Notes: a model not told the origin generated them from the sequence alone. Shown: positions 7,165 to 16,166, numbered from the stretch's first letter. The stretch: 36,108 nucleotides of DNA from Rhodobacteraceae bacterium UBA3069 (GCA_002366795.1 DFBX01000080.1:1-36108); one strand, 5' to 3'. Program-made: numbers and translations.

Positions 7165-10100
7165 TTACGCCGCGATATCGATGGCGCTATACGGTCCGGG
7201 CCCATAGCGGGCCGAGACCTGCGCCACCTCGATCCGGAAGGCACCGGTCACGCCGTCCGCGGCCTGTTCGGCGGCGTCATAGACATAGCCGGGTTCCTCC
7301 AGCACCATTTCGCGCAGCACCTGCAGGCCTTGCATGACGCGCAGGATGTAGGTTTCGGCCTCTTCGGCCAACGGCACCTCTGCCGCGTCCCAACTGTCGC
7401 CGTCCAGCCGCGTGCGGCGCACCCATTCCACCAGCCAGGCACCATCGGTGTCCTGCCCGGCGCGCAGGTGCACGGGGCTGTATGGACGCAAACCATTGCC
7501 CGCAAAGGCATGTTGCAGCGCCACGTAGGAAGGGTCGTCATAGCTGCGTTTTGACGGGCCTATGCGGTAATGCCGCGCCACATTGCGGGCATTGCTGGCC
7601 AATTCGATTTGGGAGATCGCACGGTTCAGGACCACCACGTACGACCCTTCGGGCCAGATATCCGGCATCAGCGCATCCGTGCCAAGCTGCCCGCGCAGGC
7701 GGTTCGACAGCAGGTAGGTGTCCGTGTCGATAAGCTCGGCCTTTTCGAACTGGAACACCTCCCAGTTGTCGGGCGAACCATCGCCGATGACGGCGACATT
7801 GCCGCCCGCCAGCAGGCTTTGCGCGTCGATGGATTGCAGATCGCCCCCCAGCAGCCTGACTTGCAGCCCAGCGCCCCGGTCGATCATCCCCGGCCTTGCG
7901 GCGGGCAAGGCGGTTTCGGTCAGCCCCATGGTCGCACGGGCCGAAAACAGCTTGTTCAAGGCATAATCGCTGTCGGACGCGCTGTCATAGACCGCCACGC
8001 TGCCAGGCCATGGCTTTGCCATCAGCGCCAGATGCGGCGCGTGGGGCAGCTCGTCACCAGTCAGCAATGGCAGGTCCATGAACAGCGGCAGCACCGGCAC
8101 CGGCCCAGCAAAGGGGGTGAGGGAGCTCGCCTCTTCCTTCACCTCGATGGTGCGATAGCTTTCCGGCTCGATCCGCACGGCCTCCAGCACTTGCTGGCCA
8201 GCCTGTTCGACACGGTCGATGCGGAACAGGCCCGTTGCCTCGGTGCTGTTCAGGCGCACCACATCCCCTGCCCCGACCTGCATTTGCGACGGCGGAAGAG
8301 AGAACCGCAGCGCATCGCGGGCGACGCGGGTTTCGGCCAGCCAGCGTTCGACCACCTGCCGACCCTCGGCGCGGGTCATGGCAATGGGCAGTTCCGAGGA
8401 GGCAACGGCATGGGTCGCCTCGTCCGGCAGCACGGTTTCCTCGGCCACCACTTCGAAATTGGCGTCGGTTTCGATGAAACGCAGGCGGATGCGGCCAGCC
8501 ATCTCGGCCTCGGACAGGCGGGTTTGTTCGACCGTGCCTTCGATTTCGGAACTGGCCGCCAGCATGTCCTGTGTCACTTCGAAATCGGTCTGCCCGTCGC
8601 GCATGACGAATTTCAACAGCCCTTCGCGTTCCACCGCGTCGAATCCGTAGCGCAGCATCAGCGGTTGCAGGGCGGCGCGGGCCTCGACCACGTCCGGCAC
8701 GACATAACCACGCACAAAGCCATAAAGGCCGGTGGCATCGAAATGCGTCAGCCCAGCGCGCAGGCAAATTTCCGACACGACAGAGGACAGCGAGCGCGCA
8801 GACATCCGCCCCGTGATCCAGTGACCGCGCGCATAGTTGGCCGCGTCGCTCCACAGGGTTTCGTTGCCGGGGAAGAACGGATAGGGCCGCGCATCCCAAG
8901 CCCAGACAAAGGCGCGGGACATGTCCAGCATCGGGCCGTCATAGACATCAGAGGCGGGATTGTTCCCAGCCTCGCCCCAATATCCCAGCATGGCGCGCAG
9001 GTATTGCATCTGGATCAGCTCATCCCGGCGGCCGTCGGAATGGCGCGGCAATTGGGATTCGCTGGATTTCGGGTCCAGGAACTTGTTGGGCTGGTTCGTG
9101 CCCTTGTCGATGGCCGCACAGCCCAGTTCAGTGAACCAGACGGGTTTGGATTTCGGCTGCCAAGCGGTCGGATTGGCCTGCCGCACACCGCCGATCCGTT
9201 CGTGGTGCGGGTTTTGCCACCAATTGCGAATGTCCTTGTACCGCCAGATCCACGGCTCATCGTGCTCGTCATCGGTGATGGGCGTACGGATCTGCGCCGC
9301 CTCGGCATCTATCGAATGGTAGAACCAGTCATAGCCCTCTCCCCCTTCGATATTGCCGCGCAGATAGGCCAGATCGTAGATCGAGCCATGTTCGGCATCC
9401 AGGTGGTCATTGCCATCGCGCCAATCGGACAGTGGCATATAGTTGTCGATCCCGATGAAATCGGTGTTGGCATCGGCCCACAGCGGGTCAAGGTGGAAAT
9501 ATCGATCCCCCGTGCCGTCCTGCGGCTGATAGCCGAAATATTCCGACCAGTCGGCGGCATAGCCCAGCTTGGCATCAGGCAGCAGTTGGCGGACCTCGGC
9601 GGCGAGGGCCTGCAATTGGGTGACAGCGGGGAAACCGGTATCATCGCGCAGCTGTGTCAGCCCGCGCATTTCGGACCCGATGCAGAAACTATCGACGCCC
9701 CCCGCCGCGGCGCACAGGGCCGCCTGGTGCAGGATGAAGCGGCGATAGGACCATTCCGCTGGCCCGCTATAGACGACCGTTCCCGCCCCTACGGTGAAAT
9801 CGCTGGCCGCGGCGGTGCCAAAGAATTGCGCCACCTCAACACCCGCCTGCGCGGTGCCGTCGGGCGAGCCATCCCTATCCGGTGCCTCGGCACCCGTGAT
9901 ACGGCCCCGCCATGGCAGGGGCGGCTGGGTTTCTGCGTCGCTATAGGGATCGGGCAGCGTATTGCCGGGGATCTGGTCCATCAGGATGAAGGGGTAATAC
10001 ATCACCGCCTTGCCATCCGCGTTCATCTTGGTGATCGCCTCGACCACCGACTGGTCAGAGGGCGTGCCGCCATAGATCGGCGCGTCATCAATGCGCGGCA

Positions 10101-11076
10101 CCTCATCAGCAGTGCCTCGGGTCAGGCCCGACACACGCCATGGCATCGGGTTGCCGTCATGCTCGCCCTGTTCGACCTTGGGCTTGATCGTGCAATGGCT
10201 GCAGCGCAGGTCATCGCCGAACCAGCTGACGATCAGCGATACCGCCCCGCACTCGGGCAGTTCGGTGTCCAGCGCATCAAGCGAGGTGTCCAGATCGGAC
10301 TTGCCCGAGGGCGTGTTGATATTGGCGCTTCCCGCCTGCCCCGGACCAAAGGAATAGGTCACAGGGGTTGTAGCCAGCGCATATTCTCCAGACCCTGGCA
10401 GCAGTGCCACCCCCTGCACCAGTTGTGCCGGGTCGGGCGTATCCGCCGTTAGCGCCTGATCGGAGCGGATCACCTCGAACGTAAACTGGGGCGCCCGGTT
10501 ACCGAACTGGGCAAGGTCCAGATCTTCCATCACCACATAGGCTGTGCCGCGATAGGCGGGCACCAGCCCCGCACCCTCGACCGCTTCCATCTTGGGATCG
10601 GGAAGCTGGTCATCGGTGCCCTTGTAGACCCGCATATTCAGGTCCTTGGGCGCGATTTCATTGCCATCGGCCCAGATACGGCCCACGCCGCCGATCTCGC
10701 CCTCGCACAGGGCAATGGCCAGGCTGATGGAATAGGAATATTCATGGGTCGTGGGCTGGGGCGGGCCGCCCTTGCCGCCGCCATGGCGGGCCAGATGTTC
10801 CTCGAACTGGGTGGCCCAGATCACGTGGCCGCCGATGCGCATCCGGCCATAAACCTGGCCCACCGGCTCCCCCTCGCCCGAGCCGGTCAGGCGGAAGCGG
10901 TCCACGCGGCCGGTTTCCACCACGTCAGAGCCGCTGCCCATCAACCGCTGGTCCACCATCCGGCCCAGCGTGGCGCCTGCAAAGCGGCCCACCGCCACCA
11001 TGGAAAGCCCAAGGGCCGTGCCCCCGATAGAGCCGCCCAGCGCGGCACCTGCCGCAGAAAGAACAATAGTCGCCAT
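7165..11076 (-). CDS. GTA g15, tail fibre/host-interaction 'megatron' protein
   Basis: This is the largest GTA protein (1303 residues), forming the tip of the tail in the R. capsulatus particle. The N-terminus (about 1-45) is Gly/Ala rich and hydrophobic. A glycoside-hydrolase-like TIM-barrel domain (GTA_TIM) spans about 430-740, with candidate catalytic glutamates Glu469 (CIGSEMRG) and Glu650 (PVWFTELGC). Phage-tail domains follow in the C-terminal half. The start MATIVLSAAG at 11076 follows a GAGGAGA ribosome binding site and overlaps the g14 stop as TGATG; a longer frame upstream would run into g14 and is rejected. Full family length suggests a functional gene. Whether the TIM barrel is enzymatically active is not shown by sequence. 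Confidence 0.95.
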   Translation of the reverse strand: MATIVLSAAGAALGGSIGGTALGLSMVAVGRFAGATLGRMVDQRLMGSGSDVVETGRVDRFRLTGSGEGEPVGQVYGRMRIGGHVIWATQFEEHLARHGGGKGGPPQPTTHEYSYSISLAIALCEGEIGGVGRIWADGNEIAPKDLNMRVYKGTDDQLPDPKMEAVEGAGLVPAYRGTAYVVMEDLDLAQFGNRAPQFTFEVIRSDQALTADTPDPAQLVQGVALLPGSGEYALATTPVTYSFGPGQAGSANINTPSGKSDLDTSLDALDTELPECGAVSLIVSWFGDDLRCSHCTIKPKVEQGEHDGNPMPWRVSGLTRGTADEVPRIDDAPIYGGTPSDQSVVEAITKMNADGKAVMYYPFILMDQIPGNTLPDPYSDAETQPPLPWRGRITGAEAPDRDGSPDGTAQAGVEVAQFFGTAAASDFTVGAGTVVYSGPAEWSYRRFILHQAALCAAAGGVDSFCIGSEMRGLTQLRDDTGFPAVTQLQALAAEVRQLLPDAKLGYAADWSEYFGYQPQDGTGDRYFHLDPLWADANTDFIGIDNYMPLSDWRDGNDHLDAEHGSIYDLAYLRGNIEGGEGYDWFYHSIDAEAAQIRTPITDDEHDEPWIWRYKDIRNWWQNPHHERIGGVRQANPTAWQPKSKPVWFTELGCAAIDKGTNQPNKFLDPKSSESQLPRHSDGRRDELIQMQYLRAMLGYWGEAGNNPASDVYDGPMLDMSRAFVWAWDARPYPFFPGNETLWSDAANYARGHWITGRMSARSLSSVVSEICLRAGLTHFDATGLYGFVRGYVVPDVVEARAALQPLMLRYGFDAVEREGLLKFVMRDGQTDFEVTQDMLAASSEIEGTVEQTRLSEAEMAGRIRLRFIETDANFEVVAEETVLPDEATHAVASSELPIAMTRAEGRQVVERWLAETRVARDALRFSLPPSQMQVGAGDVVRLNSTEATGLFRIDRVEQAGQQVLEAVRIEPESYRTIEVKEEASSLTPFAGPVPVLPLFMDLPLLTGDELPHAPHLALMAKPWPGSVAVYDSASDSDYALNKLFSARATMGLTETALPAARPGMIDRGAGLQVRLLGGDLQSIDAQSLLAGGNVAVIGDGSPDNWEVFQFEKAELIDTDTYLLSNRLRGQLGTDALMPDIWPEGSYVVVLNRAISQIELASNARNVARHYRIGPSKRSYDDPSYVALQHAFAGNGLRPYSPVHLRAGQDTDGAWLVEWVRRTRLDGDSWDAAEVPLAEEAETYILRVMQGLQVLREMVLEEPGYVYDAAEQAADGVTGAFRIEVAQVSARYGPGPYSAIDIAA

Positions 11077-11522
11077 CAGCCAATCTCCTCGGGAAAGCGG
11101 AAACGCGCCACGATACGCCGCGCCCATGGGGCGCTCAGCGGGCTTTCCACGACCGCGTGACGCGAATAGGCGTGGATAAATGTTGCATCGGGGCCGGTGT
11201 GCCCCTGAATGCCAAGATGTTTCGCGACCGATCCGTCCCGCATTCGGAACAGCAGCACGTCACCCGGTGCCGTATCGGTCAGCGGCTTGGGCTGAAGATG
11301 GCGCAGGGCGGCCTGCCACAGGCGTTCCTCGCCCTGCGGTTCGGACCAGTCCATCGAATAGGCTGGCACGCCTTCGGGTTCGGCCCCAAGAACCTCGCGC
11401 CAGACGCCGCGCAGCAGGCCCAGGCAATCGGTCCCCGCCCCCTTGCAGGCTGCCTGGTGGCGGTAAGGCGTGCCGATCCAGCCGCGCGCGGCGGTAACGA
11501 TCTGCTGCGCTATGTCGGTCAT
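11076..11522 (-). CDS. GTA g14, NlpC/P60-type peptidase of the tail tip
   Basis: The 148-residue protein has the NlpC/P60 cell-wall hydrolase fold used by phage tail tips to open the peptidoglycan of recipient cells. The catalytic cysteine sits in GAGTDCLGLLRGVW (Cys35) and the histidine in VAKHLGIQGH (about His102). The N-terminus MTDIAQQIVTAARGWIGTPY is characteristic of the phage-associated family. It overlaps g13 by 4 nt (ATGA) and g15 by 1 nt (TGATG), which implies translational coupling within the tail-tip genes. No signal peptide is seen, as expected for a particle component. Confidence 0.94.
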   Translation of the reverse strand: MTDIAQQIVTAARGWIGTPYRHQAACKGAGTDCLGLLRGVWREVLGAEPEGVPAYSMDWSEPQGEERLWQAALRHLQPKPLTDTAPGDVLLFRMRDGSVAKHLGIQGHTGPDATFIHAYSRHAVVESPLSAPWARRIVARFRFPEEIG

Positions 11523-12400
11523 CTGCGGCTGCCCCCGCTATTATCAAGGCTGGCGCTTGGCAGGGCCAAGGTCCAGTCATCCCCCGGCAGGTCCGGGAAA
11601 CCCTGAAAATTCAGATGGTTGCCGAATTTCACACGGCAGGTTTCAAACCGCTTGTCGCAGCCCGCCTCCAGCCGGATCGTATCGCCTGCCAAAACCTCGG
11701 CGCGGATCGGTTGCCACAGCTCGATCACCCGTGCGCCATCTCGGGTCACATCCTTCTTGATCATGCCCGTAAGCTGCGCCGCCGTGCCCGATTGCACCAC
11801 CAGCCGCCCACGTTGGAACCAGCCATCGGCAAACCCGTCCAGACTGGCAAAGGTGAACACCCGTGCCTCGGTGATCTGCTGCACGGTCAATTCGGCCACA
11901 AATCCCGGAGAATCCAGATCGAATGCGCAAGCGCCATCGCCCAGCACCGCCGTGCAAGGTTTCTGATAGTCCCGCCCAAGCGGACGGTTCAGCAACTCGG
12001 TCAGGCCCCGCAACTCGGCATGGAACGCCCCGCCCGAACGGCGCAATTCCCCGATAGAGCCACGAAACTGCACACTGCGCAGCGCCACATCAGCCCAGTT
12101 TACCAACCAGCACACGACCTCGGCCCCGTCATAGCGGCCCGCCTCGATATCAGCCTCGCGGATCGCGGCGTCGGACAGCGCCCCCATGGCTTCGGTGTTG
12201 TCTACCGAAAGGCCGGTGGACTGCTCCAAGGCCATGGCGGTCATGCCGGTGTCAGCCTTGAAGGCGCGCCCCGCGAATTCCAGGTCCAGATCATGATCGG
12301 TGAACCCATGCACCACGCCGTCGCGGCGGGTGATGGACCAGCAGCGGCACAAGGTCGTCAGCCCCTTTGCCAAATGCTCTTGCAATGCGGCATCCATCAT
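11519..12400 (-). CDS. GTA g13, baseplate hub protein (DUF2163 family)
   Basis: The 293-residue protein matches the DUF2163/phage BR0599-like family, the hub of the GTA tail tip. The N-terminal domain (about 1-165) carries the DUF2163 signature, including FTDHDLDLEFAGRAF. The C-terminal domain contains AGCDKRFETCRVKFGNHLNF and GFPDLPGDDW. Cysteines 248 and 254 in this region, together with Cys151 and Cys159 (KPCTAVLGDGACAF), fit the four ligands of the iron-sulfur cluster known in the R. capsulatus hub. It is coupled to g12 and g14 by ATGA overlaps. Confidence 0.92.
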   Translation of the reverse strand: MMDAALQEHLAKGLTTLCRCWSITRRDGVVHGFTDHDLDLEFAGRAFKADTGMTAMALEQSTGLSVDNTEAMGALSDAAIREADIEAGRYDGAEVVCWLVNWADVALRSVQFRGSIGELRRSGGAFHAELRGLTELLNRPLGRDYQKPCTAVLGDGACAFDLDSPGFVAELTVQQITEARVFTFASLDGFADGWFQRGRLVVQSGTAAQLTGMIKKDVTRDGARVIELWQPIRAEVLAGDTIRLEAGCDKRFETCRVKFGNHLNFQGFPDLPGDDWTLALPSASLDNSGGSRR

Positions 12401-13029
12401 ACCCGCACCTCGACCACGGGCACATTCGGCGCGTCACCCGCCTGAAAACTGGCCACCGATGTGTGAATGCGGTCTGTGTCAAACCGCACCGGCACGTCGA
12501 ATTCGAACCCGGCGGTGATTTCATGGCCAATGTCTGGCGGATGGCTGAAGGTGACGATGCCGGTGTCATAATCCACCGTGTAATCGATCGCTTCCTGCAT
12601 CTCGTCCGCTTCGACGCCGATGCGCACGGTGCCTTTCACCGGCTTCTTGATGGGCCGCGCATAGGTCTGGTCGCCCGAGCGATAGTTCTTGACCAGCTGG
12701 AACGCCGGCGTCGCGCCATCACCAAAGGCAATCACCTGATCCTCGTAGGTTGGCACGCCATTGGCGCGACAGGATTTGTAATCTCCCCAATCCTTCCAGC
12801 GAAAACCGAACATTTGGCCTTGGCGCGCTTCGAAAAACGCGACCATCTGCTCCAGATCATCAAGTGATCGCATGCCAACGCCAGCGTCATAGCGCCTGCG
12901 CGAATGCGCCCATGGCGTGTTGCGTTCCTCGAACCCGTTGGCCAGCGTCACCACATCGGTGCGCCGCTCCGGTCCACCGACCGAGCCAAAGCTCAGGTTG
13001 GCGGGAAATCGTACCTCGTGAAAGCCCAT
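12397..13029 (-). CDS. GTA g12, distal tail protein (DUF2460)
   Basis: This 210-residue DUF2460 protein connects the tail tube to the hub in the GTA particle. Recognisable family stretches are MGFHEVRFPANLSFGSVGGP at the start, FFEARQGQMFGFRWKDWGDY in the middle and DTGIVTFSHPPDIG toward the end. A GGAGGGA ribosome binding site lies in the 15-nt gap after g11. Its stop overlaps the g13 start (ATGA). The frame and length look normal for the family. Confidence 0.93.
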   Translation of the reverse strand: MGFHEVRFPANLSFGSVGGPERRTDVVTLANGFEERNTPWAHSRRRYDAGVGMRSLDDLEQMVAFFEARQGQMFGFRWKDWGDYKSCRANGVPTYEDQVIAFGDGATPAFQLVKNYRSGDQTYARPIKKPVKGTVRIGVEADEMQEAIDYTVDYDTGIVTFSHPPDIGHEITAGFEFDVPVRFDTDRIHTSVASFQAGDAPNVPVVEVRV

Positions 13030-13044
13030 GGCCTGTCCCTCCGG

Positions 13045-13704
13045 TTAACGGTTGCGCTGACCACGCCCCAAGGCGCGGCTCATCTGGGCCGCGATCTGGC
13101 CCTGACTGCGACGGAAGCCTTCGACATCCGGCGTGTTGATATTCATGACGATGCTGACGTTCTGCCCCCCCTGCGCGCGCACGCCCAGCTTGCCATCGGC
13201 GCCGCGCGAAAGGGGCATGATCGCCTCTGGACCCGCTTCGCCCATCAGGCCCATCCCCCCGCGCATCGGAAAGCTGACCGGCCCGTTTACGACGCCGCCG
13301 GTGGCAAAGGGCATCACCTTGCCCTGCGTGAACGCACCGCCCTTTTCAAACGGCAGCATCCCCGACACTAGGTTGCCCACCCCCTGCGCGATCATCCCGC
13401 TGAAATGATCGGTCACCGGCTTCACCGCAGCGGCATAGGCAGTGTTGATCATGCTTTGCGCCACGTTGCGCATGGCGTCCGACAGTTTCATCCCGTCAAA
13501 GGCCACCCCGTCAAAGGCGCGCCGCAAACCGCGGCTCAGCCCCTTTTCAAGCGAGGTAACATCCTTGCCCGTTTCGGACAGGGCCTGCCGCACCCGCTTC
13601 AACTCGCCATCAAAGGCGCCTGCGACCACGGCGGCATCCCCAAGCGAGGCTTCAAGCGCCTCGACCTGGTCCTGCAAACCGTCGATCTCGTCAATCTCTG
13701 CCAT
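13045..13704 (-). CDS. GTA g11, short tail tape measure protein
   Basis: This protein sets tail length and may form the DNA conduit. At 219 residues it is short for a tape measure, in keeping with the short GTA tail. Residues about 4-60 look like a coiled coil (LQDQVEALEASLGDAA). A central hydrophobic/amphipathic region (MRNVAQSMINTAYAAAVKPV) precedes a Gly-rich C-terminus with the tape-measure signature MPFATGGVVNGP and GEAGPEAIMPLSRG. The ATG at 13704 is chosen over an upstream in-frame TTG (13710) because AGGAGGGA lies at proper distance from the ATG. The gene overlaps g10.1 by 14 nt. Confidence 0.9.
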   Translation of the reverse strand: MAEIDEIDGLQDQVEALEASLGDAAVVAGAFDGELKRVRQALSETGKDVTSLEKGLSRGLRRAFDGVAFDGMKLSDAMRNVAQSMINTAYAAAVKPVTDHFSGMIAQGVGNLVSGMLPFEKGGAFTQGKVMPFATGGVVNGPVSFPMRGGMGLMGEAGPEAIMPLSRGADGKLGVRAQGGQNVSIVMNINTPDVEGFRRSQGQIAAQMSRALGRGQRNR

Positions 13705-13900
13705 TTCCAATCCCTCCTAGTTGGTCGGGGAACGCGTCCAGCAATTCATCCAGACGCGCCCGGTTCAGCGGGGCCCTTCCAGGCCCTGCGCCCAGCATCA
13801 ACATCAGTTCTGCGGGCGTCAGCGCCCAGAACTCGTGGGGCTTCAACCCCAAGCCAAGCAGGCCCGCCCGCATCAGGGCGGGCCAGTCGAAACGGGTCAT
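13691..13900 (-). CDS. GTA g10.1, tail assembly chaperone-like small protein
   Basis: A 69-residue protein matching the small GTA proteins of the tail assembly chaperone type (TIGR02216/DUF2376). It shows FDWPALMRAGLLGLGLKPHE followed by FWALTPAELMLMLG, the conserved core of that family. It starts with an ATGA overlap on g10 and ends 14 nt inside g11, the position expected for a phage tail chaperone next to the tape measure. In many phages this gene pair uses frameshifting. Here g10 and g10.1 are separate frames joined by a stop-start overlap, and no obvious slippery site is seen. Confidence 0.88.
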   Translation of the reverse strand: MTRFDWPALMRAGLLGLGLKPHEFWALTPAELMLMLGAGPGRAPLNRARLDELLDAFPDQLGGIGNGRD

Positions 13901-14235
13901 CCCGCCTCTCCCGGCACGGTAAAGGCGCGGGCCAGCAGCTCGGCGGCAACGCGCGCCGCACCCATCGGTCCGCCCGCAATCTCGGCATTGCCCAAATCTT
14001 CGGCACGCCCTTGCCAGCCGCCCCCACGCAAGCCCGCCACCAGCAGGGCCAGCACATCGCGGGTAGCGAAACGGCTTGCTTCGAACCGTTCCACCAGTGC
14101 CACAAGGCTGTCCTCGCCCAGTTCGGCCTCAAGAGCGGCCAAAGCGCCAAGCGTCAGCTTCAGCACGTGGGGCTGCCCGTCGATGACCAGCAACACCTCG
14201 CCCGCATGGGGGTTAGCCATGGCCCGCGCTTCCAT
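13897..14235 (-). CDS. GTA g10, tail tube/assembly-associated protein
   Basis: A 112-residue protein of the GTA gp10 family (gene transfer agent family protein, DUF3356-like). Family features are the start MANPHAGEVLLVIDGQPHVL and the helical segment KLTLGALAALEAELGEDSLV, followed by DVLALLVAGLRGGGW. It lies between the major tail protein and the chaperone-like g10.1. The first ATG (14235) forms a TGATG overlap with g9 and is used here; the internal ATG at 14220 would give the more common family N-terminus and is a fair alternative. The family's precise role is not settled. Confidence 0.85.
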   Translation of the reverse strand: MEARAMANPHAGEVLLVIDGQPHVLKLTLGALAALEAELGEDSLVALVERFEASRFATRDVLALLVAGLRGGGWQGRAEDLGNAEIAGGPMGAARVAAELLARAFTVPGEAG

Positions 14236-14648
14236 CACAGGGCCGTAAAGTTCAGCAAACCAGCCGAGGCGAGCGACAATTCATACGTCGCCTCGCCATT
14301 ATAGCTGCCCGCGAATTCCAGCGAGGTGACCTGAAACGCGCCCTCGACCACACCAAAATCGGGGATCACCACCTGAAAGTTGGGGGTTTCACCATCGAAA
14401 AAGATCTGGCGCGCGCGCTCGTCCGTGTTCGCATCCTTGAACACGCCAGAGCCGCTGATATTGGCCGATTTCACACCGGCACCGCCCAGCAATTCGCGCC
14501 AGCCGCCGGTCGATTCCAACGAGGTGACATCGACGCTTTCCGCGTTGAAACTCACCCGCGTGGCGCGCAGACCCGCCACTGTCTCGAACAGGCCGTCGCC
14601 GGTCATGTCCATCTTGATCAACAAATCCTTGCCGTTTTGGGCACCCAT
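14235..14648 (-). CDS. GTA g9, major tail protein
   Basis: The tail-tube subunit, 137 residues. It shows the phage major tail protein (TIGR02126-like) pattern: GKDLLIKMDMTGDGLFETVA at the start, SFNAESVDVTSLES, then GSGVFKDANTDERARQIFF and a C-terminal beta-rich region ending in NFTAL. The ATG at 14648 has an AAGGAG ribosome binding site 8 nt upstream; the in-frame GTG nine bases earlier has none in position. It overlaps g10 by TGATG. As a tube subunit it must be made in far greater amount than its neighbours. Confidence 0.92.
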   Translation of the reverse strand: MGAQNGKDLLIKMDMTGDGLFETVAGLRATRVSFNAESVDVTSLESTGGWRELLGGAGVKSANISGSGVFKDANTDERARQIFFDGETPNFQVVIPDFGVVEGAFQVTSLEFAGSYNGEATYELSLASAGLLNFTAL

Positions 14649-14673
14649 GGCAGTCACTCCTTATCCAGGGTTG

Positions 14674-15084
14674 TCATTCATCTTCCACGCGGGCGCGGAA
14701 CCTCATATCAATGCGCCGCAGCGCGCCGGTGCCTTGCCGGCTGGCCTTGGCCCACAGGAAATTCAGGCTCACCAGCCTGCCCCGCCCCAACACCAGCGCC
14801 GGATTGTCCAGCGCATCGCTGATCGCGGCGGCGATCTCTTTCGCGCCCTGAAATCCGGCCCCGTTCGTCACCACCGTGATTGAAAAATCATGGTTCGCGC
14901 CGTGGCCGGTCTGGTCCGACCGGTCGCGTGCCAGTTCAGGACCAAGGCTGACATAGGCGTCGGGCAATGTGCCCGATGGCAGCTGGTCGTAAATCGCGCC
15001 CGATACCAGCGCATCCAACGCCGTATCCGCCGCAAGGCATTGGTAAACCGCCGCTTGCAGGGCGGCTGAAATTGCGTAGCTCAT
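14674..15084 (-). CDS. GTA g8, tail terminator protein (DUF3168)
   Basis: A 136-residue DUF3168 protein that caps the head-proximal end of the tail tube. Recognisable elements are MSYAISAALQAAVYQCLAAD, the phage-type SGAIYDQLPSGTLPDAYVSL, and VLGRGRLVSLNFLWAKASRQ near the end. The ATG at 15084 lies behind a GAGGAGG ribosome binding site and overlaps the g7 stop by ATGA; the longer open frame upstream is inside g7 and is rejected. Length fits the family. Confidence 0.9.
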   Translation of the reverse strand: MSYAISAALQAAVYQCLAADTALDALVSGAIYDQLPSGTLPDAYVSLGPELARDRSDQTGHGANHDFSITVVTNGAGFQGAKEIAAAISDALDNPALVLGRGRLVSLNFLWAKASRQGTGALRRIDMRFRARVEDE

Positions 15085-15419
15085 GCCAGAACCTCCTCTT
15101 CCGCGTAGCAAGTCAGGTAGCGGCCCGCGTGGTCAAACTCGGCCACTGCCAGAATTCGGAAAATGCGCGTGCCCTCGCGGAACCGCTGTTCCGGACGGGG
15201 GCGGCTTTCACTGCCCACCGGCGCGCCGCGCACCACGATCCGATAGCCCGTCAGGGATGCAGACGCCCCCTCGACCGCGCGTTCGCGCCCGGTGCGGGCA
15301 GACACATCCGCCCAATGCTGGCCCAACTCGGACCAGACCTGGCTATAGCCCCCCGCCCCGTCCGAAATCCGCTCAGGCGTTTCAAGCGTCAGCAACCTTG
15401 TCAGATGCGGAGCCTTCAT
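15081..15419 (-). CDS. GTA g7, head-tail closure/adaptor protein
   Basis: A 112-residue member of the phage head-tail adaptor (SPP1 gp16-like) family. It shows the signature order RLLTLETPERISDGAGGYSQ, WADVSARTGRERAVEG, TGYRIVVRG and RFREGTRIFRILAVAEFDHAG. It closes the portal-adaptor channel before tail attachment. It is joined to g6 and g8 by ATGA overlaps. No unusual features. Confidence 0.91.
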   Translation of the reverse strand: MKAPHLTRLLTLETPERISDGAGGYSQVWSELGQHWADVSARTGRERAVEGASASLTGYRIVVRGAPVGSESRPRPEQRFREGTRIFRILAVAEFDHAGRYLTCYAEEEVLA

Positions 15420-16015
15420 TGCGCACCCCCACCCAGCAGTCGCACCGTGCGATAGCGCTCGATCAGGCTGGTCACACCAAAAGGCATACAGCCCGACCCA
15501 AGCGCGGTCTCGTTGCGGTATTCATAATAATGCGCGGCCAGCAGCATCACCGCCTGCGCCAGATCGGCGGGAAGATCGGTCCAGTCGGGGCCATAACCCG
15601 CGATGAACGTCACGCGCGCCGCACCGGCCCGCGGGATGGTGGGCAATAGGCTCGACACCGGCACAAGGCGCGGGCGCTGCATATCCACCGCAAGACGGTA
15701 AGCCTCTGGGTCGATCAGTTGCACGTCGCCGGTTTGATCCTCGATCGTCAGCTCGACGATGGCACTGGCCGGGGCCACGGGCAGCGATTGCCCCCCGGCA
15801 TCGCGCCAGCCGTTGACAGTCCAGGAAAACTCCCGTTCGATCAATACTTTGCCCGTGCGCGCCTCGATGGCGGTCATGGCGGCGCGCAGGAAACTTTCCA
15901 GAACCACGTCTTGCACCTGATCTTCGGCAAAGCCGCTGCCCAGACGCAAGTGGGCCTTGAATTCCGCGACCGGAAGCGCCGCTTGGGGCACCGTGGTCTC
16001 TTCGACTAACATCAT
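15416..16015 (-). CDS. GTA g6, head-tail connector/adaptor protein
   Basis: A 199-residue head-tail connector of the phiE125 gp8 type (TIGR02215). The N-terminal EFKAHLRLGSGFAEDQVQDV is the typical start, followed by IEARTGKVLIEREFSWTVNG, VTFIAGYGPDWTDLP and the helical AVMLLAAHYYEYRNETALG. Two consecutive ATG codons (16015 and 16012) are possible starts, with GGAG upstream. It is preceded by a 151-bp gap after the capsid gene that holds a strong hairpin, and it is coupled to g7 by ATGA. Confidence 0.92.
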   Translation of the reverse strand: MMLVEETTVPQAALPVAEFKAHLRLGSGFAEDQVQDVVLESFLRAAMTAIEARTGKVLIEREFSWTVNGWRDAGGQSLPVAPASAIVELTIEDQTGDVQLIDPEAYRLAVDMQRPRLVPVSSLLPTIPRAGAARVTFIAGYGPDWTDLPADLAQAVMLLAAHYYEYRNETALGSGCMPFGVTSLIERYRTVRLLGGGAQ

Positions 16016-16133
16016 GGACTTAACTCCGAAAATTCCGGCCCCCTCGACCCCGTGATGGACGCGCGCACCCTTACGTTGCTCGGACGGAGGGAGCAGCTAT
16101 ACAACGCTCGGATAGGGAAGCGCGCGCCCGGAA

Positions 16134-16153
16134 GGGGCCGGCGGACCGGCCCC
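16134..16153 (-). other. GC-rich hairpin after the major capsid gene
   Basis: GGGGCCGG and CCGGCCCC form a perfect 8-bp stem with a 4-nt loop, 13 nt after the g5 stop in the GTA transcript. No T-tract follows, so it is not a complete intrinsic terminator. It could protect the 3' end of capsid mRNA, or cause partial termination or processing that leaves capsid mRNA in excess over tail mRNA. The rest of the gap (16016-16133) holds nothing else I can support. Confidence 0.8.
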
Positions 16154-16166
16154 CGTTCACCTCCCC

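Noticed and set aside
7570..10452. A 960-codon open frame on the plus strand
   Set aside because: It lies antisense to GTA g15, has no ribosome binding site or recognisable domain, and is rich in His/Arg/Gly/Gln as expected for the reverse reading of GC-rich coding DNA.
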